From: Hormiphora californensis
Taxonomy: Eukaryota > Ctenophora > Tentaculata > Cydippida > Pleurobrachiidae
Direction of reading: 5' to 3'
Length of the DNA stretch: 64,000 nt
NCBI GenBank assembly: GCA_020137815.1
Contig: CM035360.1
Coordinates: forward strand, 4,075,058 to 4,139,057
Under the pieces are notes generated by a model. The model was not told where the DNA came from. It saw only the letters and a program-made list of their open reading frames with translations, and did no database searches. Numbering within the stretch: position 1 is the first letter of the stretch; each line of letters begins with the position of its first letter. Below, piece after piece: positions 11,785 to 36,753 of the stretch. The position numbers and the translations under genes are program-made.

Positions 11785-12816
11785 CCCACCCTCCCCCTCC
11801 CTGCAGACTTACTTTGACAATGACAGTAGATTAACACTCGATATGAACAATAAACGACCCACACCATGGTATGGCGCTGTGTATTGTCAAGTACTATACT
11901 TTCCAATACACAGAGCCAGCCTGCATACGGAGGTTCCGACTGACAATTAAATCACCACCTCCGGTGCAAAATATTTTCAGGTGTTAAGATGGGCTTATCG
12001 TGACAATATCATGAACTCTTAGACAGAGGATTGAGTAGGGCAAGTAATTAATATTCAATCCAATTAAGTTTCAATCCTCGACCCCCTTTAGTAGTGTCTA
12101 GAGATATTAGTTATACTAGACAGTAAACTGTCCACTAACACGTAACCTAAACACCCGCAAGCGGGCCGTTTCTCTCCCCTTTTTCAGTATTTAGGTCATT
12201 GAAGTTTCCTCAAGTCTTGAGTTTCCTAGTAGTCCGAGATCAAGCATCATCCTGGGTACAGTTGAAAGTACGGGGGACACGCTAGCATTATTTAGTGGCG
12301 ACTAGGGAGACTAGGGATAATGGATGTGCAAGGGAGTCATGAATGGGTGGCCCAAAACTGTGACGAAATGTATATGAACTGCTCCCGTTTCATAGACAAT
12401 TGCAAACTGTGCCATGTTATTTAATCAGAGGTTTAAATTGCGAAATAAGACATAAGTGTGAAGTGAAGTATGTGTGTATGCGTGTTTTTAACTAACTTAT
12501 TAACTACTAACTTATTAACTACTAATTTATTAACTAATTATCTAATGCATGAAGATCTGGACTCTTATAGTTATATAAATTGTATATACAAGGACTTAAT
12601 TGACAACAGACATTAATTATTCTAATTAGTTTCTTGAATTGTGTGTATTGGAGCCTCCTTCGAATGGCCTGGGCTTATACAGTTGTGTGTGTTACCGAGC
12701 GATTCGAAGTAGGCTCCACCGCTTTAGAAAGTCGTTAGTTTTGCCTGTGTGTGATTTAGCATATGTAAGTGCTCTTCTAGCAGTAGACTACAAAGCGGAA
12801 TATTAAATATTTGTAT
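11784..12816. other. Non-coding stretch with one short inverted repeat
   Basis: No gene supported. Tandem 'taacttattaactac' copies lie at 12488-12540. A short inverted repeat (ggagcctccttcgaat and attcgaagtaggctcc) spans 12651-12718. Confidence 0.4.
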
Positions 12817-13185
12817 GATGATGATGATGATGATGATGATGAATAATAATAATAATAATATTCCACGCTTGTATACCGCCCATACCCGACGGAAACATGT
12901 CAAAATATTGGCGATGTTCCGACGAGTCATCAGAGCGGTATAACCTCGATTAAATATATGACACACACGAACACTCTGGTTGAAAAAAGAACAGTATATT
13001 GTAAGACTAAATTAACTGGACTTATAAAACTGAAGGAATAACTGGTCCCATAAACCTGTAGATATAAATTCAAAACACACTTTACTTACACCTGCTCGAA
13101 AAAAGGATACTAGGTAGTGAATTAGTAACATGGCTAGAGAGAGGATGACACTGATTGCCCGCAGGCCCCACAACTACAACAAACA

Positions 13186-16100
13186 TTACAACTCAGTCAT
13201 GGGTTCCCCATCACCCACTCCAAATGCACCAACGAAGAGATGTGTTTTCAGCCGGGTTTTGAAGGTTTCCACGTTGGGGATTGACCTGAGCTCAAGGGGA
13301 AGCTCATTCCAGACAGAAGGCAGGAATACTGATAACCTCCTACGTCTCAACTTAGAGTTGGCATTAATACTGGTCATCTTTGGATGTTTTAACCTATAGG
13401 GATCCGGAACATTAGTCATTCTCGTAGTCCTAGAGGTTCCCCAAGTCTCATCACGTGGCACCAAATCCTGGAGATAACACGGGGCTGTTCCATTGACTAT
13501 TTTATAGGCAATCAAACATGCTTTGAAGTCCAGCCTGTAGGAGATCGGTAAAATATGACACTGCCTGAAATACTCCATATAGTTGTCCTGGTGTCCATGG
13601 AGGTTAAATACAAAACGAACACAGGCATTGAGAAGTTTCTGGAGCCCGCTGAGAACTCGGCCAGGAAGTCCACAATACAGAATGTTGCTGTAATCAATTC
13701 TAGAAATGATCAACTGTTTCACCAACATGATCTTTGTTGTAACATCAAAACACTTGTGTAATTGCCAGAGATTCCGTAATATCAGTCCACACTGTTTCCT
13801 CACATTATTAACCTGTCGTTCAAGATTTAGATTGTGATCCAAGAGAATTCCTAGTGTTTTACCATCTGTTCCACTACATTCACTAGGGAAGATTTCTGTT
13901 CCACCGAAGTTGATTACTGGATCGAAAGTGACTTTACTTAACGAACTGCGTTTTCCAAGGAGGATGAATTCTGTCTTAGCCTCGTTGCACTTCAACCACT
14001 GTCCTACCATCCACCTCTTCACCTTCGCCAGACATTCCTCAATATCCACCTTTGCCTCCGACCAGCCCGTAGAATCCGTAGGAACCAGACTCACATAGAG
14101 CTGGGAGTCATCCGCGTATAGCTTTATCCGTAGACCATAAGGTTCCACAATGTCTTGCACAGCTTCAATGTATAGTAGAAACAAAATTGGACCAAGAAGG
14201 GACCCCTGGGGTACTCCACATAGTAAGGCCAGGGTTTCCGAAAGACAATCACCTACAGAGACTCTGAAAGATCTGGAACTCAGGTAGCTCTTAAACCATT
14301 GAAGAGGATCACCATCCACTCCAAACCGATTCTGCAACACCTCCAACAACTTTCCGTGATCCACTGTGTCAAACGCAGCACTCATGTCCAAACAAATGAG
14401 AGCCACTACATTTCCTTTATCCATCTCACCTAATACATCATCAAACATGCTGGCTAACAGAGTTTCACAGCTGTGCCCAACACGATAACCAGACTGGTGC
14501 TTGCCCAAAAGAGAATTCCGTTCAAGGTAATCATTTAGTTGCGTGAGAACTACCTTCTCTAGGAGCTTCGAAAGGAATGGAATATTCGAAACAGGACGGT
14601 AGTTACTGAGAGCTTCCCGATCCCCATACATATTCTTAATAGTAGGGAACACGATCGCCTTCTGGAGAGTTTCTGCTACTGTTGAATGATGGAGAGAGTG
14701 GTTCACCATTGATGTTAATACAGGAGCAAGTTCCCGTATACACTCCTTAACTACCCAAGTGGGTAATGGGTCAAGATCGCAGTGTTTACTTGACATAGAT
14801 TTCACAATTGAAACAAGTTCCTCCTCAGATACCTCTCTGAATTCCTTCCACGTTGTATGACAAGTTCTTCCAGGTTCCTCAAATTCACCAGCTTGTTGCT
14901 GTTCTTCGTTAACTTGGTTCCGAATTTTGGTCACTTTGGAACTAAAAAACTGTGAGAAATCATCAGCCAAGTTCTTAGAGCTAGTAGTTTCAGGGAGAAT
15001 AGTTTCAGCCTTTCCCAGGAGTTTTTGGAGTTTATTTTGTAGTTTCTTCGGATCCCCTTTCACTGCATCCAAATCCTCTTTGATGAAAAGTGACCTCTTA
15101 TCCTTATCCATATTTCCATACAGTTTCTTCAGGTCATTAAACCTCCGCTTCGCATCCTCAGTTCCATGTTTCCGCCAATACCGTTCCGCACTCCTCCTCT
15201 TACGAAGTAATCCCCTAAGTTCCTCATCCCTCCACGGCTTAAACTTTTTCCCCGTCCTCACCCGCTTCCTCGGTACTCGCTTTTCCACTATCCCTTCCAG
15301 CCAACGATAGAAGTTCACAACACCCTCCTCTGGATCCCTCCCTTCCTCAAAATCTGCTTTCCTCAAGTCCTCTTTAAATCCCTCCAAATCCATTGACTTG
15401 TAGTCCACATATTCTCGAAACACTGATTTCTTCAGACGGGAGTTAGACAGGTCAGGTCTCACTTGAATCCCAAACCGCACCAGGAAGTGATCTGAAGTAG
15501 TACCATTTGGAAAGATGGATATGTCATCCAGAGCAGTTTCTCTCGTAGTTATCACCAGATCCAAGGTTCCTCCATGCCTATGAGTAGGCAACAGTGGTAC
15601 TCTTTGTTGAAGGTCAAACGAATCCAGGAGCTCCAACAGTTTCCTCGAATAGAAGTTGTTAGCATCTTGTACCTGGAAATTTAGGTCTCCAGCGATAATC
15701 GGAGTACCTTGTTTCATAACAAGCTCAGAGAGGTAGTCACCAAACTCCGACAGGAAAGTTGCCTCCGTAAGTCTTGACTTCGGTGTGTATGGAGGGCGGT
15801 AAATATTACAGAGTCTCTTCGGTTGGTCCCTGTCACTGATGAGAACCTCTTGAACTTGAAATGATTTATACTTGGTCTTCACCGGACACTGTCGAAGAAC
15901 TAAGCCATCTCGAAAGAGAATTCCAATCCCTCCACCTCCTCTGTCTCCTCTGGGGCATGAGAATATATCCCATCCATTATCTCTGATTTCTTGGAGTTTT
16001 CCCGTGTCTGTGGACTTTAAAAATGTTTCCTGTATGAGACAGATATCACAATCAGCGTCTTCCAGATGTGAAATAACACCTCCAGTTTTATTGACAAGAG

Positions 16101-16224
16101 ATCGGACATTTAATGTCCCAATCTTCCAAGTCTTTTCCTGTGTAGTTCCTCCTTTGTCCTCGTCCAGTACAGGTTTTTTTCCTCTTTGCTGACACCTGAA
16201 GTCCTCTCCATAAGCCGTGCTCGT
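13186..16224 (-). CDS. LINE ORF2: apurinic-like endonuclease and reverse transcriptase
   Basis: Reads from an open frame beginning after a stop at 16225-16227 and overlapping the end of ORF1 in another frame, so translation is probably coupled to ORF1. Order of motifs: endonuclease N-terminus (TLNVRSLVNKTGG, LIQETFLK), IIAGDLNFQ, and SDHFLVRFG near the endonuclease end; then reverse transcriptase with NYRPVSNIPFLSKLLEKV, LDMSAAFDTVDH, GVPQGSLLGPILF and the catalytic YADD in LYADDSQLY; then the C-terminal region ending WNELPLELRSI and KTHLFVGAFG. No stop or frameshift is seen over about 1,000 codons. SAAFDTVDH and the C-terminal layout are typical of the CR1/L2 group. The first ATG is uncertain; a GTG-initiated reading at 15882 would skip half of the endonuclease. 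Confidence 0.9.
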   Translation of the reverse strand, partial: TSTAYGEDFRCQQRGKKPVLDEDKGGTTQEKTWKIGTLNVRSLVNKTGGVISHLEDADCDICLIQETFLKSTDTGKLQEIRDNGWDIFSCPRGDRGGGGIGILFRDGLVLRQCPVKTKYKSFQVQEVLISDRDQPKRLCNIYRPPYTPKSRLTEATFLSEFGDYLSELVMKQGTPIIAGDLNFQVQDANNFYSRKLLELLDSFDLQQRVPLLPTHRHGGTLDLVITTRETALDDISIFPNGTTSDHFLVRFGIQVRPDLSNSRLKKSVFREYVDYKSMDLEGFKEDLRKADFEEGRDPEEGVVNFYRWLEGIVEKRVPRKRVRTGKKFKPWRDEELRGLLRKRRSAERYWRKHGTEDAKRRFNDLKKLYGNMDKDKRSLFIKEDLDAVKGDPKKLQNKLQKLLGKAETILPETTSSKNLADDFSQFFSSKVTKIRNQVNEEQQQAGEFEEPGRTCHTTWKEFREVSEEELVSIVKSMSSKHCDLDPLPTWVVKECIRELAPVLTSMVNHSLHHSTVAETLQKAIVFPTIKNMYGDREALSNYRPVSNIPFLSKLLEKVVLTQLNDYLERNSLLGKHQSGYRVGHSCETLLASMFDDVLGEMDKGNVVALICLDMSAAFDTVDHGKLLEVLQNRFGVDGDPLQWFKSYLSSRSFRVSVGDCLSETLALLCGVPQGSLLGPILFLLYIEAVQDIVEPYGLRIKLYADDSQLYVSLVPTDSTGWSEAKVDIEECLAKVKRWMVGQWLKCNEAKTEFILLGKRSSLSKVTFDPVINFGGTEIFPSECSGTDGKTLGILLDHNLNLERQVNNVRKQCGLILRNLWQLHKCFDVTTKIMLVKQLIISRIDYSNILYCGLPGRVLSGLQKLLNACVRFVFNLHGHQDNYMEYFRQCHILPISYRLDFKACLIAYKIVNGTAPCYLQDLVPRDETWGTSRTTRMTNVPDPYRLKHPKMTSINANSKLRRRRLSVFLPSVWNELPLELRSIPNVETFKTRLKTHLFVGAFGVGDGEPMTEL

Positions 16225-17344
16225 TCATTGATGTACGAGGGACACCACATACTAGAAGCTGTATGGGTCCTCGCATACTTCTTGTCCTCTCTTGATCCTC
16301 CCACCGCACAGTTCACACACTTCATCTTACCAGTCTCGTTGTTCTTCTTTGCTCTACAGTCCTTTGTCTGGTGTGTTCCAGCACAAAAACAGCACACAGG
16401 ATTTTCCTTCTGAGGACAGTAGATTGAGCCTGCTATATGTCCGTATCCTTGACAGTGATAGCATTGAATCACATGATACCTGTTCTTGACAAAATGTTGT
16501 CGAAGACCTAAGTTGAGTTTATCACCGTTGTTAGACAAAAGCCTCCGGATCTCTGGAGCCATCTGGATCACCGCATACCTATCTCTTTCGCTAACAAACA
16601 CCACTTTCAACTTCTTATCCTCATGATAAAGCTTTCTGATATCCTCATTTTTGTCCAAAATCGCTGCCAGGATAGTTTCCTTTTTCAGTAGTTCAGGGTT
16701 CAAATCATTGATGGTAACCTTTGGTTCAAGCTTCTTGGCTTCCTCTGAGAAGAATGACATAGAACAGTCCTGTGCAAGAGGAGTCAAAACTTTCTCTGCT
16801 TCCTTCATCTGGTCTTCATTAGGGAAATACAGCCGGGTATGGTCACTCTGGATCTCACCACCGGTATCGTCTTCAACGCAGTTTCCACTTTAGGTTTGAC
16901 CTCATCAGTCCACTTCTTCGCACAGAATCCTGGCCCTCCTTCCTCATTGATGCCAGTTTTAATATTCACATAGTGTTTCATCGTAGGTATAACCGGTTCC
17001 TCTGGATCACCACCACCAATATCACTTCTACTATTCTCCATAGGTTTGACCAAAGCAGAGATAGTGGAAACCAGATCCTTGTGCAGCTTTGCAAACGACT
17101 CTTTCAGATCAGTCTGGTCTCCAGGAACAGAAAACGGTGCCGACGCCGGAAGCATGTTGTAACAGGCTTTGAGGAGATGCCACAACTGAGGTTTATGGAC
17201 AGACGACGGACAAACAGTGTCACCCCTCTCAAGGCACACTAACAAATCACTACCCTTATAATCATTACTAAATACTTCTCCTGATAACACGTCTTCAAAA
17301 TCACTCTTAGTGATACATATGTCATAATTACTCGTAACGGTCAT
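16110..17344 (-). pseudogene. LINE ORF1 (gag-like, zinc knuckles) with a frameshift
   Basis: Two overlapping frames together form one ORF1. The N-terminal part starts at 17344 (MTVTSNYDICITKSDFED) and the C-terminal part ends at 16110. The C-terminal part has three cysteine clusters typical of LINE gag proteins: CYHCQGYGHIAGSIYC, CCFCAGTHQTKDC and CVNC. The frame changes near 16870: the first frame runs into ISLMKTR and a stop, while the other frame upstream of 16808 is open through EIQSDHTRLYFPNEDQ. One indel would explain both. The protein would bind the LINE RNA. Confidence 0.75.
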
Positions 17345-17814
17345 CCTAAAACACCCGTTGCACGCCGGCCAACAGCAAACTCTTCACTGATATCACTCGT
17401 AAGTTAAGTTAAAGTAGGCCTAACAGAGATCTATAAGATTAGAGAATAGATGCTAACACAGTTATCGGAACGATTGACGGCAAACTCAAAATAATTTGTT
17501 TAAAGTAGTGTTGAAAAGTTTGAAACTTTATTTATTGGTTTTTTTTAGATCACTAGCCTTTTACTTGAATCAATTATTAAACTATACTACTTACTTAGTA
17601 TTTACACTATGTACTTATTAATCAACAGTTAATTATCTAACTAGTTAATTATCTAACTAGTTAATTATCAATTATCTACCTAGTTAATTTCTCAATTATC
17701 TAACTACTTAATCACTCATCGAATTAATTACGCTATTTCTTAATTAGATATTTTATAACCCTTATTTTCTACATACATTTATATATATATATATTATATC
17801 GAATGACTGCCGAC
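17345..17814. other. AT-rich non-coding stretch
   Basis: Contains repeated 'taattatctaactagt' units at 17620-17700 and an (AT)n run near 17780. Nothing coding seen. Confidence 0.4.
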
Positions 17815-17992
17815 GGTTTTTTAAGGCCTTTAGGATCTTATAATCCTATAAGAGCCGCTTTAGAAGGCTTGTTAGTGGTGGGTGCGTTGCTTCAATCGAC
17901 TGATTGAAACGGCGTCCTCCTAGCACTAACAATGCATAGGCCCAAAAGCGGGATATAAATTATAATTGTATTTGTATTTGTATTTGTATCCG
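17815..17992 (+). mobile_element. LINE-like 3' end with TATTTG tail
   Basis: The sequence 'gcccaaaagcgggatataaa' is followed by about four TATTTG/TTTGTA repeats (17960-17990). This layout is typical for the 3' end of CR1/L2-type elements or of a SINE that uses their machinery. No coding part remains. Confidence 0.5.
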
Positions 17993-18592
17993 GACGGTCT
18001 GTACAATTTATTTGCGATTTCGATGGTTTTGCATTTTTAAAAAAAGTGTGAATTTTTAATTTGCTTTCCTGAGAACATCTTCTCAAATATTAAAAACCTT
18101 TGGAAAGGTGAATTTATGATTCTCCCGTCATTGATAAGTAAAAAATGCCAGCAACCAGTCTTCGGTATGCGATTGGTTGTGCTCTGACGGCTGACCTATT
18201 TGGAATTCTGGAAAATAGGGGCATTTATGGCGAGTACTAAACTTTGCAGTTATTATACAAATGATGGAAGAGGTGGAGTTGGAAGGTTATGTGAATAAGA
18301 AAGGTTTGTTCTAGATATTGACCTCAAGCCACAGCTCTCTTTCCATTTCTTCCCCTTTTTGTCAGTCCCACTGACAGAATTGTCAGAAATGAGTAATGGG
18401 CTACCAAAAACGAAATTTTAACGGCCAAACCCCATTCAGGAGTACCTCTAGCTATAGAAATATGCCACCAGTCACGGGTCACCACCAGACACCGAGAGTT
18501 AGAGCGGTTAGTGCCATTTTAGTGAATCAAATTTGTTGGCAGCGTGCACCTGTAAACAGGCCACGAAACACCCAGATCGTAACGGCGTATAC
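17993..18592. other. Non-coding stretch, nothing supported
   Basis: No exon, RNA or repeat boundary recognised. Confidence 0.35.
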
Positions 18593-18727
18593 TCCATTTT
18601 TTCAACTGTTCACCCCCCCAAAGTCGTGTGTGGAATTGTTTTGCGTGTTTATCACATGTTAACGTGTAGCGCGCGCCACGAAAATTCTAAATTTCAGTTT
18701 TTGGGTAAACAGTTGAAAAAAAATGGA
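18593..18727. mobile_element. Small inverted-repeat element
   Basis: CCATTTTTTCAACTGTTCAC at the left and gtaaacagttgaaaaaaaatgg at the right are inverted copies about 110 bases apart. A related end ('ggtgaacggttgaaaaaagg') occurs in the repeats at 28630 and 30506. No target duplication seen. Confidence 0.55.
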
Positions 18728-19251
18728 CTTTAACTTTAAGTCGAATTTATTGAAACCGACTGCCCACCCTATGACACGCGATTTGTTGATTGCGAACTTG
18801 AGTGTTTTTGTGCTCTTATTCTTTTGTTCTTCAAACAATTATTTGCCCTACTCAGCACTCCACTCTGTGAGACCTCAGACCTACGGCCATCATACACGTA
18901 CGAGGGTTCTGCAGCGCATGTCAATCCATTTTCTTAGACTTAAACGCAATCCAAAAAGAATTCGATACCTTCTGGTGATGTATTTTTTGCGGTCAGAACT
19001 CAGATGAGCAGAACAAGGGGGCGGACAGTTAGCTGATTTGGTATATGCAACAGTCTTCTCGTTCGTGTACCACATTGTTAGAAGGACATTGCAGTTCATT
19101 CTAATTCGCTGGTATGCATTGCTTGGTTGTGGGTACACACACCGCTGCCTTGCAACCAGCAACCTGTCCTCTCTCACGATATCACGCATGCTACGTTTAG
19201 TTAGAGAGGGGACATTGTACCCAAATATTCTTTAGACTCTTTTGTTAGATA

Positions 19252-20934
19252 ATGACCGAAAGGGCAAGTAAGCGCCGTAAAGAAGATTCGGAAAGCGATG
19301 ACGATGATGATGATGCGCCTATTGTTGAACTAAACAGCCAACAACGAGCCGCACAACACGGCGAACCTGTTTGTGTCGTGTGTGGCCGATATGGTGCATA
19401 CGTTTGTGACACATACGAAGTTGATGTATGTAGCATACAGTGTAAAGTTGCTCACAAACAGCTCAAGGAAAAGAAAACAGCAGTTTTGGAGAAGGTTGTA
19501 CATAAACGGGATATTTTAACGAAGACGAGTATTGAGCAAAGATTGGCGTTACCGGGGGAGGAGAAATGTATAAACTGTACCGCTAAACTTGGTGTTCTTG
19601 ACCTATTGGATGCTGGGAAGATCTGCAGTAGGGAGTGTAAGGGATACTATCTGACATCTGACAATATAATCAACTCTCCGCCTTTTAGATTTTCTTCCAT
19701 GCTGCGGACACAACTTCTTCATTTTCGGAATGAGCACAAAATCAGGATATTGTCCGGGGACGATGTGTCTCCAATGTCTCCAAATATCTCAGATCTCCCT
19801 ATAAACTCTCAACTCCGCGACAACCTACCCACGTACATAGAGAAACTGAACCCTCTCCAATCACAAGCCATCCCAATAATCATGTCTGGTAATGACCTGC
19901 TAATTGGTCACGTTGGTCCGGGCAAAACAACGTCCCACCTTATTCCAATGGTACACCGTGTGAGTGTTTGGGCCCGGGACGTTTCCCAAAGCGAGACTTT
20001 CGCCCTGATCCTAACCCCTACCCGGGACCAGGCTGTCCAAATCGAGGACCATGTCAAGAGTCTTTGTCGTGGTATAAGTGACATGAAAACTGCACTTGTT
20101 GTTGGGGGTCAATCCATCGCTCAACAAGAACATCGTCTCAAGTGTGGCCCTCAAATTGTTGTCGCAACTCCAGGTCGCTTGGCGGAACTCAAACCTGATC
20201 TTTCCATGTGTTTTATGGTGGTAATCGAGGAGTGTGAGACATTGTTGGGCCGATCGTTTTACGATCAGATAACTTCAGTTACCCGGTTATTGCCCCCACG
20301 ACGACAAACAATAATGGTGTCAAATAACGTGACAGAGGCCCTCAGTAAACTCGCCCGACCACTTTTGTACCATCCTACCGTGGTTCAAGTTGGGGAATTC
20401 AAAGTGAGTGATGTGAGACAGAATCTACTCTGGGTGGAAGATCCTGCAAAGAAACGAAAATTACTAGACATCCTATCAGATAAACGTTTCGGTAGTTCTG
20501 GCTGTGTTTTAGTTTTTGTGGAATCAAAATTTGCAGCACTCCTCCTTGCAGACCATCTCCTTAACCACGACATTATCTGTGGATTTATTCACGGTGACAA
20601 AACTCAGGAGGAGAGAAATAAAATAATATCGGATATGGAAGGAGGGAAGTTTTCTGTGGTTGTGACAACATCAGTTCTGGGTCACGGTGTGTTATTTCCC
20701 AGTGTTTCAGTTGTAGTTGTGTTCGATTTACCGGGCTCTGTTGACGTGCTGGTTCATCAGATTAGTCGGGCGAGAGTGGAACATGGGAAGGGAACCGCCT
20801 TTATGTTTGTGAACAATACAAATAAGGAGATTTTTAGTGAGTTGACTGATCTTGCAATTAGAACTGGAATATCTATTCCGGGGCAGTTGAGAAATTCACC
20901 ACATCTTGCGTACCAACGGGAAAGAGGGAGATAA
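19252..20934 (+). CDS. DDX59: DDX59-like DEAD-box protein with degenerate ATPase motifs
   Basis: A single 560-codon exon. After an acidic N-terminus (residues 10-22) comes a zf-HIT-type cluster, CVVC(41-44)...VCSIQC...H, as in vertebrate DDX59, then a second similar CINC...CSREC cluster (106-129). The helicase core follows: motif I GHVGPGKT (219-226), Ia PTRDQA, Ib TPGRL (306-310), and the family-specific VRQNLLWVEDPAKKRKL (388-404). The C-terminus (LRNSPHLAYQRE) also matches DDX59. Key catalytic residues are changed: DEAD reads EECE (326-329), SAT reads SNN (357-359), the motif V RGxD reads HGVLF, and motif VI HRIGRxGR reads HQISRARV (502-509). The family normally unwinds RNA using ATP; here ATP hydrolysis is doubtful although the P-loop GKT remains. 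The absence of introns in an intron-rich genome suggests an old retrocopy, kept open. Confidence 0.88.
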   Translation: MTERASKRRKEDSESDDDDDDAPIVELNSQQRAAQHGEPVCVVCGRYGAYVCDTYEVDVCSIQCKVAHKQLKEKKTAVLEKVVHKRDILTKTSIEQRLALPGEEKCINCTAKLGVLDLLDAGKICSRECKGYYLTSDNIINSPPFRFSSMLRTQLLHFRNEHKIRILSGDDVSPMSPNISDLPINSQLRDNLPTYIEKLNPLQSQAIPIIMSGNDLLIGHVGPGKTTSHLIPMVHRVSVWARDVSQSETFALILTPTRDQAVQIEDHVKSLCRGISDMKTALVVGGQSIAQQEHRLKCGPQIVVATPGRLAELKPDLSMCFMVVIEECETLLGRSFYDQITSVTRLLPPRRQTIMVSNNVTEALSKLARPLLYHPTVVQVGEFKVSDVRQNLLWVEDPAKKRKLLDILSDKRFGSSGCVLVFVESKFAALLLADHLLNHDIICGFIHGDKTQEERNKIISDMEGGKFSVVVTTSVLGHGVLFPSVSVVVVFDLPGSVDVLVHQISRARVEHGKGTAFMFVNNTNKEIFSELTDLAIRTGISIPGQLRNSPHLAYQRERGR

Positions 20935-21162
20935 GTTGATTTTTATTTATTGGACTAATTTATTGTTAAATATTTTTCTAAGTTTATGGGTTTTTACCAC
21001 AAAGCGCTTTTAATATGTTTTCTCCTTCAACAAAACACACATTTTCCCTGTTTTATCCAAAACCGAAAACTTCGAAAATGGAGGATTCGTGGTGTTTTAA
21101 CCGCAAAGTTATTTACTTATAAGGGATCTTGTTTTGACCGCAAAGTTATTTCCATATTAGGT

Positions 21163-22932
21163 ATGATGTTCCCAATGATGCACCATCAGGGAATGGGCCC
21201 TCCAAAACCCCAAGCCAACCATCAGGAGTGTCTTCTGGTCGGTACTGTCAACATAGAACAATCACGGCAGTTACACGCCCGACTCGAGGTAAATGTGATT
21301 TGACAATCTTGAAATGCGATAATGTGACTCCTATTCGTTTAAAGTGAGAGAGAACAGCAGGGATTTTCACAAAAAGTTATCTGGATACTCCTTGATGTTG
21401 TTATGTTCTAACCCTCCTTTACACGCGAAACACAGTCTAGCTAGGCAACCTTGATGGCTAACTAAAACTTTAGTTAGTGAAAACCGCATGTCTCTAGCAT
21501 GCTTTTGAAAATCGAGCTAACACATGCGAGACGCACCATTATGGGCCTATTATAATGGGCGTAAATTCATATTGTACATGCAGTTACGCCCATTATGGTG
21601 CGTCTCGCATGTGTTAGCTCGATTTTCAAAAACATGCTAGAGACATGCGGTTTTCACTAAAGTTTTAGTTAGCCATCAAGGAGTATCCAGATAACTTTTT
21701 GTGAAAATCCCTGCTGTTCTCTCTCACTTTAACTTTTTGCTTATAATTTGATATTACATACCAAATTTTAAAAAGTCTTTGTTAACCCTGTTCCTTTATT
21801 AGGGCCTGAGTGATAGACCCCCAGAGCACGATGAATGTTTCAAGACATTCTATACAATGAAATCGCCAAACAACACTGTCAAACTGGCTCTGGTGAGGAA
21901 AGAAAGGCCGACCGACCACCGTGTGGAGCAGAATATGTTGTTAGAGTATCTTGGGACTATTGATACACAGGTATGTGTGTGTGAACTTGACAACCTTCCT
22001 TCAACCTTCCTTCAACCGAGGCAATGTTTAGTACCTAGCTTTATAACAGATATATGTCTCACATTCATTGTAAAATGCGTACCCTAACCAATGACAAATG
22101 ATAATAAATCTCCTTTTTATCAGGTGCACGAAAAGTTGGCAGTCCGAACAGTAGTGCGATCCTATGTGAATGCCAACACAAACCCTCAGAAGTTTCTCAC
22201 CGACCTCGGATTTAAACATGACTACGAGGCAGTTCTCCGGGGGAAGCGGTATCGCTACAAGAAAATCGAGATAGCCATCCGAAAGGTAATCCGAAAGAGT
22301 ACTGGGCTGAGTATGGGGTCCCGACTCCTCACTCCCGAGCTGTTTTTCTCATGCACAGACTTTCAGTGTTCTGGGAGTTTGTTCCTTTGTTCGGCACTGA
22401 CAGTGCTGAGTGCCACGCTGTAAAGGATAGGAGGGTTAGAACAAGAGTTTTTTTTGTTGGGAAGAGGTTTCAGAATTGATGTGATATTGACGCGCGGGCG
22501 CGCACGTCGAACTGGAAAATAGTAAAGAAGAAAATAATTTCAGCAGTAGCTACACGCGCGTTTATTCTTTGTATTTCACAGAATTGTCAGTAAGAAAATA
22601 ATATTATTTCGGAAATGGATTTGATGAACATCTTTCCTCTCAGGTTCTTAAAGTTACGAAACCAGGAGATATGAAGTCAACAGTAGATATTCAATCATCA
22701 CAGAGTCTAGTTGAAATGACAATGCCTGTAAGTGATCCGGATCAAATGATAATTTTGTATTTTCTTCTTATTCCCCCTACCCTCTCTCACTCTCCCCTCT
22801 ACTCTATCTCTCCAGGCAACATTAGTAGCAGGTAACGACCCCAATATCGCGGAAATGTTAACACTGGCCGAGACACTAAGATCAATAGTACGATTAGAGA
22901 AGTATGACCCTACTCGAATGAAGGAGAAATGA
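21163..22932 (+). CDS. MED18: Mediator complex subunit 18
   Basis: Five exons: 21163-21288, 21803-21970, 22124-22285, 22644-22727 and 22816-22932. All introns are phase 0 and the sum is 657 bases, giving 218 residues, close to the usual length of animal MED18. Landmarks that match the family are ECLLVGTV near the N-terminus, LEYLGTIDTQVHEKLAVRT followed by the F-x-x-x-LGF-x-x-DYE block (KFLTDLGFKHDYE), a lysine-rich strand, VLKVTKPGD, and the C-terminal LAETLRSIVRLEKYDPTRM. MED18 is part of the Mediator head module, binding MED20 and contacting RNA polymerase II. The first ATG chosen gives an N-terminus rich in Met/Pro/His. Intron 1 contains a foldback transposon. Its start lies about 230 bases beyond the DDX59-like stop on the same strand. 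Confidence 0.9.
21343..21728. mobile_element. Foldback MITE in MED18 intron 1, TTAA at both ends
   Basis: Arms of about 60 bases (AGTGAGAGAGAACAGCAGGG outward) are nearly perfect inverted copies, and a second inner inverted repeat of about 90 bases (taaaactttagttag ... cgcaccattatggg) surrounds the centre. TTAA flanks both ends (21339-21342, 21729-21732), the target used by piggyBac-type transposases. No coding capacity. Confidence 0.75.
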
Positions 22933-23123
22933 GATCAAGCCGAGAAATATTTGAACTGTAAAAATATTGAAAATATCACTATAAACTTCATATATGTTCA
23001 TTTATTAACCCATAACAAACTGATATGATATCCACACACTTCTCCAACAACAACATCGTTTATCTTCTAATGCTTCATCTCCTAATGCTACCCTTACTTC
23101 ATCTCCTTCACCTTGCATTAGCC

Positions 23124-36753
<13,630 letters not shown>

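Larger units (their letters stand above)
12817..17344 (-). mobile_element. Nearly full-length CR1-type LINE
   Basis: A complete two-ORF non-LTR retrotransposon on the minus strand: a gag-like ORF1 (17344 to 16110) with one apparent frameshift, then an ORF2 with endonuclease and reverse transcriptase (about 16224 to 13186) that is open throughout. The 3' UTR runs to a tail of ATT and CAT trinucleotide repeats at 12817-12862 (plus-strand coordinates). The only clear lesion is in ORF1 near 16870, so the insertion is recent compared with the other LINE pieces here. Confidence 0.85.

Noticed and set aside
11608-11950. Lys-rich protein across the poly-A tract
   Set aside because: Low-complexity artefact of the A-rich region.
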